DNA of 64,000 bases from Flavobacteriaceae bacterium 3519-10 (lineage in GTDB: Bacteria; Bacteroidota; Bacteroidia; Flavobacteriales; Weeksellaceae): positions 816,342 to 880,341 of the forward strand of contig CP001673.1 of NCBI GenBank assembly GCA_000023725.1, read 5' to 3'. Numbering within the stretch: position 1 is the stretch's first letter; the number at the start of each line of letters is the position of its first letter. Below the pieces are notes generated by a model. It ran no database searches. It was given only the letters and a program-made list of their open reading frames with translations, and was not told the origin of the DNA. This document shows positions 27,329 to 35,827 of the stretch, in pieces. A program made the translations under genes and the position numbers.

Positions 27329-27757
27329 ATGTTCACCAAACAGGAAGCACAACAACTCAGAACCGAATTCTGGATTGCCTTTGGTAAAAGTTTTCCGCGA
27401 AAGTGGTTGCTTTACGACACCAAAATCAAGGATTTTTCCTTTAAATTTTACGCGGATAACAAAAAAGCGGAGGTTTCGCTCGACATTGAAATGAAAGATG
27501 AGCTCTTCCGTAATGCTTATTACGAGAAGATCTGGTCTCTTGAGAATATGCTTGAAGAGGAAGTTGGCGCATTTCATAAAGATGAATTTTACACTTTAGA
27601 AAACGGTAAAGTAATCGCAAGAATTTGGGTCACCAAAGAAAACGTCTCTATCCTAAACAAAAACACGTGGCAGGAAATTTTCGAGTTTTTCGTTGAAAAA
27701 ATGGATGGTTTCGAACGGTTTTATTATGAGTATGAAGACTTCATCAAAGATGTGTGA
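27329..27757 (+). CDS. DUF4268-family protein
   Basis: A 142-residue soluble protein, starting at the ATG 27329 (MFTKQEAQQLRTEFWIAFG). The EFWIAFGK start, the FKFYADNKKAEVSLDIE core and WQEIFEFFVEKMDGFERFY at the C-terminus match DUF4268, a family of unknown function sometimes fused to or found near nuclease-like proteins. An upstream in-frame start at 27293 would overlap the preceding gene and is less likely. Nothing nearby suggests a role. Confidence 0.7.
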   Translation: MFTKQEAQQLRTEFWIAFGKSFPRKWLLYDTKIKDFSFKFYADNKKAEVSLDIEMKDELFRNAYYEKIWSLENMLEEEVGAFHKDEFYTLENGKVIARIWVTKENVSILNKNTWQEIFEFFVEKMDGFERFYYEYEDFIKDV

Positions 27758-27825
27758 TCTCCAGATTAATAATCTGCCGCGACCTGCCACAAAAAGTATT
27801 CTTCAGTAAAAACTCTGCGGCAAAT

Positions 27826-28473
27826 TTATCCGAACTGTTTAAGCGTGCGAAGTGCCTGTACGTTCAGCAGTTTCACGGATTCGTTCTGGTATTCTATAAA
27901 CCCTTCCCGGATAAACTCATTCATACATTTGCACACATTCTCGCGCGAGTATCCCACAAGTTCGCTGATTTCTTTTTGTTTTAAAGAATGCAGACAATTT
28001 TTCCCGTCGAAGTGCAAAAGAAAATCGGCGAGGGCACCATTAATTTTATGATCCTTATAGCTGATGATATTCTGTGTTAAAGAGATTGAGTTAGCAGTCG
28101 ATTTATTATACACATCCACCAGAAATTTCGAGTTGGTGGAAACAAATTTCTTGAAGACATTTTTTTCGAACTGAATAATTTCGGAACCACCTATTCCAAA
28201 TGCAGAAAAGAAGGCAGGATCATGGCTGTAAAGATACAGCAGACCGATAAAATCTCCCGCACCCAGCAGCTGAAAAAGCTTATTGTTGCTGTATTTCAGC
28301 TTCACCACACCGCTATAAATAAAATACACGGAGTTCAGTAAACTGCCTTGTTTAAGGAACATTTCTTCCTGTTCAAAATTCACTAACGAAGCATTGGAAG
28401 CAAGCACGGCTTTCTCGCGGTCGCTCAGATTGTCGAACATGGGATTTGCTAAATAGCTTTCGTGTAGAATCAT
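27826..28473 (-). CDS. Crp/Fnr-family transcriptional regulator
   Basis: A 215-residue protein from the ATG at 28473; a TTG at 28491 is upstream but overlaps the -7 element. The N-terminal cyclic-nucleotide-binding-like beta-roll includes EEMFLKQGSLLNSVYFIYSG and LLGAGDFIGLL. The C-terminal winged helix reads LKQKEISELVGYSRENVCKC. No four-Cys FNR iron-sulfur pattern is present, so oxygen sensing of the E. coli FNR type is unlikely. It diverges from the dicarboxylate transporter-porin-aspA unit and probably controls it; that is an inference from position and from the dyads between them. Confidence 0.85.
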   Translation of the reverse strand: MILHESYLANPMFDNLSDREKAVLASNASLVNFEQEEMFLKQGSLLNSVYFIYSGVVKLKYSNNKLFQLLGAGDFIGLLYLYSHDPAFFSAFGIGGSEIIQFEKNVFKKFVSTNSKFLVDVYNKSTANSISLTQNIISYKDHKINGALADFLLHFDGKNCLHSLKQKEISELVGYSRENVCKCMNEFIREGFIEYQNESVKLLNVQALRTLKQFG

Positions 28474-28488
28474 TGCTTCAAGGTAGTG

Positions 28489-28520
28489 CAAATTTAATGA
28501 AATCCATTAGACAGAGCCAA
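28489..28520 (-). promoter_or_regulatory. Promoter of the Crp/Fnr-family gene
   Basis: On the minus strand TTG (28520-28518), 21 nt, then TAAATTTG (28496-28489). The ATG at 28473 follows closely, giving a very short 5' leader. Confidence 0.6.
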
Positions 28521-28528
28521 TCTGCGGC

Positions 28529-28542
28529 GTGAGATAAGTCAC
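28529..28542. promoter_or_regulatory. Candidate Crp/Fnr-type operator GTGA-N6-TCAC
   Basis: GTGAGATAAGTCAC is a 14-bp dyad matching the core of the CRP-type consensus. It lies just upstream of the -33 element of the divergent regulator gene. The motif preference of this regulator is unknown, so this is a candidate only. Confidence 0.4.
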
Positions 28543-28601
28543 CTCAGAAAATATTCACACGTCCCTGTGGTAAATAGTACCAACGCCTGCAATATACTTC
28601 A

Positions 28602-28623
28602 CAGGTTAAAATTTAATAACCTG
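28602..28623. promoter_or_regulatory. 22-bp dyad CAGGTTA-N8-TAACCTG upstream of the dicarboxylate transporter gene
   Basis: Perfect 7-bp inverted arms (28602-28608 and 28617-28623) separated by 8 A/T bases. It lies 41 bp before the ATG of the transporter gene, in a region with no exact TAnnTTTG promoter. A regulator-binding site or activator-dependent promoter is likely. Confidence 0.5.
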
Positions 28624-28663
28624 AAAGTACCTGCCGACCTTTACACTAATAAAAAAACAGACA

Positions 28664-29995
28664 ATGGACTACGCAATTTATTTACAACTATTAGTGGTTT
28701 TAGCCGCCATATTTATCGGCGCAAAAGTGGGCGGAATCGGTTTAGGAATTTTCGGGATGATCGGGATGGCAATTCTGGTCTTCGTATTTGGCCTTGCGCC
28801 CGGAGAAGCCCCTATCGAAGTAATGTTAATGATTGTTGCGGTGATCACTGCAGCTTCCGCTCTGCAAGCCGCAGGTGGTTTAGATTATCTTGTTCAAGTC
28901 GCCGAAAAAATACTGCGGAAAAATCCGGCAGCTATTACTTTTTTGGGTCCTTTAGTATGTTACGTATTTACATTTTTGGCGGGTACCGGGCATATCGCCT
29001 ATTCACTGTTGCCGATCATCTCTGAGATCGCAACCGACAGCAAGGTGCGCCCCGAGCGCCCGATGAGTATTTCGGTTATTGCCTCTCAACAGGCTATTAC
29101 CGCAAGCCCCATTTCTGCAGCTACAGCCGCTTTATTAAGCACAAGTTTACTTGGCGGACAGGGTATCGAGATGATTGATATTCTGATGGTTTGTGTACCT
29201 GCCACAATAATTGGTGTTTTGGTTGGTGCTCTTGCGGTGAATTTTATCGGGGTAGACCTAGAAAAAGATCCTATCTATCTTAAAAGACTTCAGGAAGGCT
29301 TAATTCAAACAAAAGAACATAAAGCCAGTGTAGCAGAAAACAGCAGCACACGACCACTGATCGCGGTAATTCTTTTTCTGGTGGGTGTTTTCTCTGTCGT
29401 GATATTCGGTTCGTTCTCCGACCTTCGACCATCTTTCCTTATTGACGGCGAAATGCTAAAAATCACGATGCCGCAGATCATCGAAATCGTGATGATGTCC
29501 GCAGCAGGTTTAATTCTGGTATTTGCAAAAGCCGACGTGACCAAAGCCGTAAACGGAAGTATCTTCATTGCAGGCATGCAGGCCGTGATTGCTATTTTCG
29601 GAATCGCGTGGCTGGGTGATACCTTCTTTAACGGGAACCTCGCTTTCTTTAAAGACAATATCCAAAGCATCGTTACCACGTATCCTTTCCTCTTCGCATT
29701 TGCTCTTTTTGTGATGTCCATCTTATTGTTCAGCCAGGCTGCAACGGTTCGTACGCTTTATCCGCTGGGATTGGCTTTAGGGATTCCTCCGCTTGCATTG
29801 CTGGCAATGTTTCCGGCAGTTAACGGGTATTTTTTCCTACCCAACTATCCAACCGTAGTCGCAGCAATTAATTTCGACAGAACAGGCACAACTAGAATTG
29901 GTAAGTACGTCATCAATCACTCGTTCCAGATTCCGGGTATGGTATCCACAATTGTAGCGATAGCAGTGGGATATCTCATCATCAGTTTTATGTAA
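28664..29995 (+). CDS. Anaerobic C4-dicarboxylate transporter (Dcu family)
   Basis: A 443-residue inner-membrane protein with about 10-12 hydrophobic segments. Dcu-family stretches include ASALQAAGGLDYLVQVAEKI, CYVFTFLAGTGHIAYSLLPI, SVIASQQAITASPISAATAA near residue 140, and the C-terminal NYPTVVAAINFDRTGTTRIG. DcuA/DcuB exchange aspartate or fumarate for succinate. Gene order with a porin and aspA supports import of aspartate and export of succinate or fumarate. DcuA and DcuB cannot be separated by eye. Confidence 0.92.
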   Translation: MDYAIYLQLLVVLAAIFIGAKVGGIGLGIFGMIGMAILVFVFGLAPGEAPIEVMLMIVAVITAASALQAAGGLDYLVQVAEKILRKNPAAITFLGPLVCYVFTFLAGTGHIAYSLLPIISEIATDSKVRPERPMSISVIASQQAITASPISAATAALLSTSLLGGQGIEMIDILMVCVPATIIGVLVGALAVNFIGVDLEKDPIYLKRLQEGLIQTKEHKASVAENSSTRPLIAVILFLVGVFSVVIFGSFSDLRPSFLIDGEMLKITMPQIIEIVMMSAAGLILVFAKADVTKAVNGSIFIAGMQAVIAIFGIAWLGDTFFNGNLAFFKDNIQSIVTTYPFLFAFALFVMSILLFSQAATVRTLYPLGLALGIPPLALLAMFPAVNGYFFLPNYPTVVAAINFDRTGTTRIGKYVINHSFQIPGMVSTIVAIAVGYLIISFM

Positions 29996-30013
29996 ACATT
30001 TAAAAATAACATC

Positions 30014-31174
30014 ATGAAGAAATATATATCAGTCGCACTTGCCTCATTATTTTCTCTGGGCGTCTATGCACAGGACAGCAACACCAACATCGAGGCTGAA
30101 AGTAAGATCAGTTCCCTGGAAAGACATAATGACCAACTCAATATTTACTTTCATATACAGTCAAGTTTTGATGCGGTTTCAAAAGATGGTGGAGAAACAG
30201 AAATGGCATTTAAAGCAAGGCAGTTTCGGTTAGAAATTAAAGGGAATCTTACTGATAAATTATTTTACCGTTTCAGACAGCGGCTGAACAAGGATACAAA
30301 TCCACAGTCTTTGGATAACCTCGGGAAAGCCACCGATTATATGTATGTAGGTTATAAAGCCACCGATAAAATTACCCTTATCACAGGGAAGCAACGTCAG
30401 GCCTGGGGCGGGTTTGAATTTGATCTTAATGCCATTAATGTACATGAATATGCGGATTTTATTGGCGCCATGGATAACAGTATGATGGGCGGAGCTATTA
30501 TCTATACTCCGGTTAAAGATCAGGAATTTCAGTTTCAGATCACAAATAACAGAAACTCCTACTTAGAAGATATTTATGGTGATTTATCCGCGCAGGGAAT
30601 TGAACAGTCGCAAAGTCCGCTTGCTTATATTGTCAACTGGAATGGCAGTTTCCTCAACAAAATGTTCCAAACCCGATGGGCGTACGGTATTCAGACGGAA
30701 GCCAAGGACAACTATTCCACAATGCTTACGATGGGTACAAAATTTAATCTGAAGCAGTTTCAGTTAACTTTCGATTTTATGAATGCTGACGAAAAACTGG
30801 ACCGCCTTGGGATCGCTACCAAAGCTGGCGCTGAGTGGCTGGCCGCGAACAACCGGAAAATTTTTCAGAACGTTACCTACAATACGCTCATTTTAAAAGC
30901 AGAGTATCAGCCAAAACCCGAATGGAATATTTTCGCCAAAGGAATGTATGAAACCACTTCTGTAGAAGGCGTTGAAAACTATGATGACGACTTCCGCAAA
31001 GCCTACGGTTACATGGGTGGCGTTGAATATCTGCCTTTTAAAGATCAGGATTTACGGGTTTTTCTGGCCTACATCGGTAGAAAATATGTTTATACCGAAG
31101 CAATTCCGTCTCTGCACGATTATCACACCGATCGGGTTAGTTTAGGCGTGATGTATAGAATTAAAGCCTTCTAA
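30014..31174 (+). CDS. OprP/OprO-like outer-membrane porin
   Basis: A 386-residue protein with a signal peptide (MKKYISVALASLFSLGVYAQ) and then a beta-barrel. Strands alternate, as in FRLEIKGNLTDKLFYRFRQR, TLITGKQRQAWGGFEFD and LRVFLAYIGRKYV, and the chain ends in RVSLGVMYRIKAF with terminal Phe. The layout is that of phosphate-selective porin O/P relatives. Placed 18 bp after the dicarboxylate transporter and before aspA, it most likely admits aspartate or other dicarboxylates through the outer membrane, not phosphate. Confidence 0.82.
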   Translation: MKKYISVALASLFSLGVYAQDSNTNIEAESKISSLERHNDQLNIYFHIQSSFDAVSKDGGETEMAFKARQFRLEIKGNLTDKLFYRFRQRLNKDTNPQSLDNLGKATDYMYVGYKATDKITLITGKQRQAWGGFEFDLNAINVHEYADFIGAMDNSMMGGAIIYTPVKDQEFQFQITNNRNSYLEDIYGDLSAQGIEQSQSPLAYIVNWNGSFLNKMFQTRWAYGIQTEAKDNYSTMLTMGTKFNLKQFQLTFDFMNADEKLDRLGIATKAGAEWLAANNRKIFQNVTYNTLILKAEYQPKPEWNIFAKGMYETTSVEGVENYDDDFRKAYGYMGGVEYLPFKDQDLRVFLAYIGRKYVYTEAIPSLHDYHTDRVSLGVMYRIKAF

Positions 31175-31232
31175 AAACAGATAGCAAAAAAACAATAAAA
31201 ATCTAATTTTTTAATATTTAAAACCAATTATA

Positions 31233-32645
31233 ATGGAAAATTTTAGAATCGAATCCGATTTACTCGGTGAATTAAAAGTACCCATAGATGCCTATTACGG
31301 CGTACAAACCCAACGCGCAGTAGACAATTTCTACATTACCGGCAGAAAAATGGGAGAGTATCCTGAATTTGTAAAAGCGATCGGCTACGTAAAATTAGCC
31401 GCTGTACAAACAAACCACGCGTTGGGCCTGATCGACGACAAAATGCTGGACGTTATTTCCGAAGCCTGCCAGGACGTAATTGATGGTAAATTCCGCGATC
31501 AATTCCCGGTAGATATGATTCAGGGCGGTGCCGGAACTTCGGTGAATATGAATGCCAATGAGGTTTTAGCCAACCGCGCTTTAGAAATAATGGGTTTCGA
31601 AAAAGGAGATTACCAACATTGCTACCCAAATGATCATTTAAATCTTTCGCAATCAACAAATGATGTTTATCCAACCACCGTGAAACTTGCCATCATTATG
31701 ATGAACCATAATTTGGTGGAACATCTACGCAAGCTCAATCATTCTTTCCGCGAAAAAGGAAAAGAATTTCATGATGTTATTAAAATGGGCCGAACCCAGC
31801 TCCAGGATGCGGTGCCAATGACTTTAGGTCAGGAGTTCGAAGCATTTGCCGCGAATCTTGATGAGGAAATTATTTTATTGAATAATATTTCAAACCTATT
31901 TTTAGAAATAAACATGGGTGGAACCGCGATCGGTACAGGTTTAAATGCGCCTGAAGGTTATCCGATACTGTGCGCGGAAAGATTGGCTGCTTTAACCGGC
32001 GAAGACTTTGTATCAGCCGCTAACCTCGTAGAAGCTACTCCCGATACCGGTTCGTTCCTAATTTATTCTTCTGTGCTAAAACGTACCGCCGTGAAACTTT
32101 CTAAAATCTGTAATGATCTTCGTCTGCTTTCTTCAGGCCCAAGAGCCGGATTAAACGAAATCAACTTACCGCCGATGCAGCCGGGTTCTTCTATCATGCC
32201 GGGAAAAGTAAATCCCGTGATTCCGGAAGTGGTTAATCAGGTTTGTTTTAAAGTGATTGGAAATGATTTAACGGTTACTTTAGCCGCCCAGGCAGGGCAA
32301 TTACAGCTGAATGTAATGGAACCCGTGCTCAGCGAATGTATTATCGAGTCGATTATCTTCCTCGAAAGAGCGATGGATACACTGCGGACAAAATGTATCG
32401 ACGGCATTACCGCCAACCGCGAAGTCTGCAAAAACATGGTGAAGAACAGTATCGGAATTGTTACCGCACTGAATCCTTATATCGGTTATAAAACCAGCAC
32501 CAAAATTGCGCAGGAAGCGATGGAAACAGGCAAATCGGTATACGATCTGGTTCTCGAGCATAAAATTTTGTCACAGGAGAAACTGGATGAGATCCTTGAT
32601 CCCAAAAACATGCTTAGTTCCCACGCTTTTGTGACGATCGTTTAA
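31233..32645 (+). CDS. aspA: Aspartate ammonia-lyase
   Basis: A 470-residue aspartase/fumarase-superfamily enzyme. The signature loop PGSSIMPGKVNPVIPE is near residue 315, with TQRAVDNF, AGTSVNMNANEV and KMGRTQLQDAVPM also conserved. Aspartase rather than class II fumarase is supported by RIESDLLGELKVPIDAYYGV at the start and by the neighbouring dicarboxylate transporter and porin. It deaminates aspartate to fumarate, which can serve as electron acceptor. Last gene of the unit, followed by a terminator. Confidence 0.92.
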   Translation: MENFRIESDLLGELKVPIDAYYGVQTQRAVDNFYITGRKMGEYPEFVKAIGYVKLAAVQTNHALGLIDDKMLDVISEACQDVIDGKFRDQFPVDMIQGGAGTSVNMNANEVLANRALEIMGFEKGDYQHCYPNDHLNLSQSTNDVYPTTVKLAIIMMNHNLVEHLRKLNHSFREKGKEFHDVIKMGRTQLQDAVPMTLGQEFEAFAANLDEEIILLNNISNLFLEINMGGTAIGTGLNAPEGYPILCAERLAALTGEDFVSAANLVEATPDTGSFLIYSSVLKRTAVKLSKICNDLRLLSSGPRAGLNEINLPPMQPGSSIMPGKVNPVIPEVVNQVCFKVIGNDLTVTLAAQAGQLQLNVMEPVLSECIIESIIFLERAMDTLRTKCIDGITANREVCKNMVKNSIGIVTALNPYIGYKTSTKIAQEAMETGKSVYDLVLEHKILSQEKLDEILDPKNMLSSHAFVTIV

Positions 32646-32671
32646 AGTTTTCAGATAGATAGTTGTTTAAG

Positions 32672-32704
32672 ATTCCAGTAGCGCAGGTTACTGGAATTTT
32701 CTTT
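32672..32704. terminator. Terminator between aspA and gldG
   Basis: Stem ATTCCAGTA (32672-32680) with TACTGGAAT (32689-32697) followed by a T-rich tail. The right arm overlaps the gldG stop codon, so it works for the convergent pair. Confidence 0.75.
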
Positions 32705-34343
32705 TTCTCAACCAAAAGAAAAGTGCGCCCAACGATCCGATAATAGCCAATGGAAGCAAAAGATTAATCCATTGCCACGAAGTTCTTTCGGCGTCGATGC
32801 GCTGCCGGTCGAGCAGGCGTGCTTCGATATTTCTGTTCCTCAGTTCCATTAAATTTGAATCATCCAGCAGAAAATCCAACGCATTTCTAAGAAACTGTTC
32901 GTTGCCGTAGAGTTGTTTTGTAAGTAAATCTTCGCCCAAAGGCAACGGATTTCCCTTATAAACCTGGTTGCGCCCAACATCACCGTCTGCAATGACGATC
33001 ATTTTATTTTCGCCGCTGGACTGTTTAAAATTCGGAAATGCATTACGCTCACTTCGGGTGGTATAGGCTGAGGTAAATTTTCCTTGAAGGCTCACCGCGA
33101 AAATTTTTGGCGACGTGGGCCTGTCGAATTCGCTTAAAGAATCGCTCAGGACGATTTCATTTAATGCCACATAATTTGGTACCTGCTTTACATTTGTCCT
33201 GTCACTCGACTCAAAAAGCACTTTCGTTCGGATGTTTTTTCGTCCCAAAGTATCAATTGAAGTCGGAAATTCGAACTTTACGGGATTGATGTTTTTGGTT
33301 ATGGGATTGGTTGTTTCCGCAATTCCAAGCGGAAAATACGGCCACAGAAAACTGCTGAACTGCGGATTACCGGCAACTTCACCTGAAACAATTCTGATCA
33401 GCGCAGATTTTTTCATGTCCTTCACCAACCCCGGATTTATTCTGAGCCCATAATTGAAGAAAAAATCGGTCAGATTGGTTTCCATCGGATACGCCATAAT
33501 TTGTTTGGAGCGGAAAAGTGTGTCCATCTCCGCATTCACGGCATCAATCATCCATAAAGTTTTTCCGCCATTCATGATGTATTGGTCGAGAATTACTTTT
33601 TCGTTTTCGGTGAAGGCTTTGCGTGGTTTGGCAATCACCAGCGCGTCCATTTGCTTCAGTTTGGGCACATCGGCGAGTGAAAGTTCAACCTGGTTTTCCG
33701 GAATTACCGGTCCAGCGTTATAGCTTTCAAGCGCCATGTCCATAAATCCCTGGAACTGTTCAGGCCCTAATTCGTCTTGATTAATTAGAATTCCTACATT
33801 CTTTTTCTGGTCTTCGGTAATTGCTTTGATGTTTGACGCAAAATTGTACTCGAGGTTTTCGATTGACCTTGCAAGCTGCTCGGAAGCGTCAATCCCGCTT
33901 TGGTTGATGATCAGCGGAACCGCAGTGCCGTAGGTGTTGTAGGTAAGCGTGGCAAACGGGAACATCACGATTTCGGAGATCCTGCCGTCTTTCATATCGG
34001 GTAGGATAGAAGGCTGCATGCCCATCGCAGCGAGCGTGTCTTTCGACATTTTCGTTTTTATCGGATCGATGAATTTAAAATCGATTTTAGGGTTGATTTT
34101 CCGGAATTCCTGAAGTATAAATCTGGTTTCATTCTGAAGCTGTCTGAAGCTTGCGGGGAAATCGCCTTCGAGATAAACGTCAACGCTGAGTGGCTGATCA
34201 ACCGATTCGAGGATTTTAACGGTAGATTCTGAAAGGGTGTATCTTTTTTCCTGCGTAAAATCGAACCGGTGCGAAAAAACACCGAAAACGCCCAGTAGCA
34301 GTAGTAAACCTGCAATCAGATATATTATATTTTTTCTTTTCAT
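32688..34343 (-). CDS. gldG: Gliding-motility-associated ABC transporter substrate-binding protein GldG
   Basis: A 551-residue protein with one N-terminal membrane segment (IIYLIAGLLLLLGVFGVFS), the GldG/ABC-2 auxiliary region RFDFTQEKRYTLSESTVKIL, a long periplasmic part, and a C-terminal membrane anchor (WINLLLPLAIIGSLGALFFW) followed by WLRKRKFQ. With GldF and the ATPase GldA it forms an ABC transporter tied to gliding in Flavobacterium. Many non-gliding relatives keep these genes, so gliding is not proven here. It follows gldF by 23 bp. Confidence 0.92.
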   Translation of the reverse strand: MKRKNIIYLIAGLLLLLGVFGVFSHRFDFTQEKRYTLSESTVKILESVDQPLSVDVYLEGDFPASFRQLQNETRFILQEFRKINPKIDFKFIDPIKTKMSKDTLAAMGMQPSILPDMKDGRISEIVMFPFATLTYNTYGTAVPLIINQSGIDASEQLARSIENLEYNFASNIKAITEDQKKNVGILINQDELGPEQFQGFMDMALESYNAGPVIPENQVELSLADVPKLKQMDALVIAKPRKAFTENEKVILDQYIMNGGKTLWMIDAVNAEMDTLFRSKQIMAYPMETNLTDFFFNYGLRINPGLVKDMKKSALIRIVSGEVAGNPQFSSFLWPYFPLGIAETTNPITKNINPVKFEFPTSIDTLGRKNIRTKVLFESSDRTNVKQVPNYVALNEIVLSDSLSEFDRPTSPKIFAVSLQGKFTSAYTTRSERNAFPNFKQSSGENKMIVIADGDVGRNQVYKGNPLPLGEDLLTKQLYGNEQFLRNALDFLLDDSNLMELRNRNIEARLLDRQRIDAERTSWQWINLLLPLAIIGSLGALFFWLRKRKFQ

Positions 34344-34366
34344 TTTTGAATTTAATATGAGAGGGG

Positions 34367-35095
34367 CTACTTTTTCTTTGCAACTGAGAGTTTAGCGAAG
34401 AAAAGACAAAGGGCGATGATCAAAATAAAATAGAAAACATCACGGGTATCAATTAAACCCCGTGTAAAAGCCATGAAATGTTGGTAAAATCCAAGGTTTG
34501 AGAGCCAGTAATCTGCGCCCCCAAGAAGTTTATAGCTCGCCAGCTGCTCGATACCAAAATACAAAATAAAACACATAAAAACCCCGAGTAGATAGGCCAT
34601 AATCTGGTTTTGTGAAAGCGACGAAGCTAAAATCCCTACCGCGGAAAACGCTGCTGCTAGGATGATCAGGCCTAAATAACTCCCGAATGTCGCACCCAAA
34701 TCAATGTTTCCCTGCGGAACTCCAAGCGCGTAAACTGTGTATAAGTAAACCAGCGATGGCAAAAGGCACAGAATACCCACCAGCCAAACGGCGAAGAATT
34801 TGCCCAGAATAATATCTGATATTTTTAAAGGCTGCGAGAAAAGCCAGTTGAGCGTACCCGACTGCTGTTCTTCGGCCAGGGTTTTCATCGAAACAGCCGG
34901 TATTACGAACATCAGCAACCACGGCACGAGTACGAAATAGCTTTGCAGGGTTGCAGTGCCAATGTCGAATATATTAGAATCGTTTTCGAAGAAAAACAAG
35001 AACAGGGTCCCAATTAAACTGAAAGCGGCAATAATGAGCCACGCACTCCAGTTCCCGAAATAATTCCAGAGTTCTTTTTTAAATATTGCTTTCAT
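34367..35095 (-). CDS. gldF: Gliding-motility-associated ABC transporter permease GldF
   Basis: A 242-residue ABC-2-type permease with about six membrane segments and the typical LAEEQQSGTLNWLFSQPLKISD cytoplasmic loop early on. The start FKKELWNYFGNWSAWLI is as in GldF. It pairs with the adjacent gldG. The ATPase gldA is not in the window. The upstream hemJ-like gene lies 40 bp away and may be cotranscribed. Confidence 0.92.
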   Translation of the reverse strand: MKAIFKKELWNYFGNWSAWLIIAAFSLIGTLFLFFFENDSNIFDIGTATLQSYFVLVPWLLMFVIPAVSMKTLAEEQQSGTLNWLFSQPLKISDIILGKFFAVWLVGILCLLPSLVYLYTVYALGVPQGNIDLGATFGSYLGLIILAAAFSAVGILASSLSQNQIMAYLLGVFMCFILYFGIEQLASYKLLGGADYWLSNLGFYQHFMAFTRGLIDTRDVFYFILIIALCLFFAKLSVAKKK

Positions 35096-35135
35096 ATACT
35101 ATTTGGAAACAGAATATTTTTAAATAAAATAGAGC

Positions 35136-35687
35136 TTAAGCTTTTTTCTTTTTGCGGTTAACGAGTTTCACGGTGAGCATCACTGCAAACACAAAAATAA
35201 TAAAACCACTGATCAGCTGCCACCAGTATTCAATAACCATCGACTTCAAAATAACGGTGAAAACCACCAGAAATAAGATGAATGTGGCAATCTCATTGGC
35301 CTGCCTCAGTTTTATATTCTCCACAGATAGCAGGTTTCCGTTTAAATTCTTGATCTGCAGTACTTTCTGCCAGCACCAGTAATGGTAAAATGTGAGCCCG
35401 AGCAGAAACGTTAGTTTCAAGTGAAACCACGGTGTCTTCATCAGACCGAAATTGAGAAAAATTAAGGTTAAACCGCTCAGAAGCATAATTACTCCAGCAG
35501 GTACGGTGATGATATTCCATAATCTGCGCGCCATGAAAACATACTGTTCGCGGAGAATGTTTTTTTTGTTTTCATCAAAAGCGTCGGTGTCTTTATAGTA
35601 AACAAAAATCCGCACGAGATAGAAGATCCCTGCGAAATAACTGACCATAAAAATGATATGAACTGCTTTTAGAACGGTGTAAAGCAT
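35136..35687 (-). CDS. hemJ: HemJ-type protoporphyrinogen IX oxidase
   Basis: A 183-residue membrane protein with four to five helices. The N-terminal LKAVHIIFMVSYFAGIFYLV carries the conserved His of the UPF0093/HemJ family, and WFHLKLTFLLGLTFYHYWC carries the conserved Lys. HemJ oxidises protoporphyrinogen IX to protoporphyrin IX in haem synthesis in bacteria lacking HemG or HemY. A TATCTTTG -7 element lies at 35711-35704 on this strand. The assignment relies on these motifs; CopD-like naming in some annotations refers to the same fold. Confidence 0.85.
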   Translation of the reverse strand: MLYTVLKAVHIIFMVSYFAGIFYLVRIFVYYKDTDAFDENKKNILREQYVFMARRLWNIITVPAGVIMLLSGLTLIFLNFGLMKTPWFHLKLTFLLGLTFYHYWCWQKVLQIKNLNGNLLSVENIKLRQANEIATFILFLVVFTVILKSMVIEYWWQLISGFIIFVFAVMLTVKLVNRKKKKA

Positions 35688-35703
35688 CTGAAATATTTAG
35701 GTG

Positions 35704-35711
35704 CAAAGATA
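35704..35711 (-). promoter_or_regulatory. -7 element of hemJ
   Basis: TATCTTTG on the minus strand, matching TAnnTTTG, 16 nt before the ATG at 35687. No clear -33. Confidence 0.45.
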
Positions 35712-35827
35712 GTGGATTTTGCCTTTATTTGATCCTAATGAGTTTTTATGTTAAATATATCGTTTTAGGATAGTATTTGAAAAAAATTTACTTTTTTTGC
35801 ATATCAATAATCTATATAGTATCAATT

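Noticed and set aside
28567-29025. 152-residue ORF overlapping the start of the dicarboxylate transporter
   Set aside because: Arg/Ser-rich sequence in another frame of a clear membrane protein; also spans the regulatory dyad.
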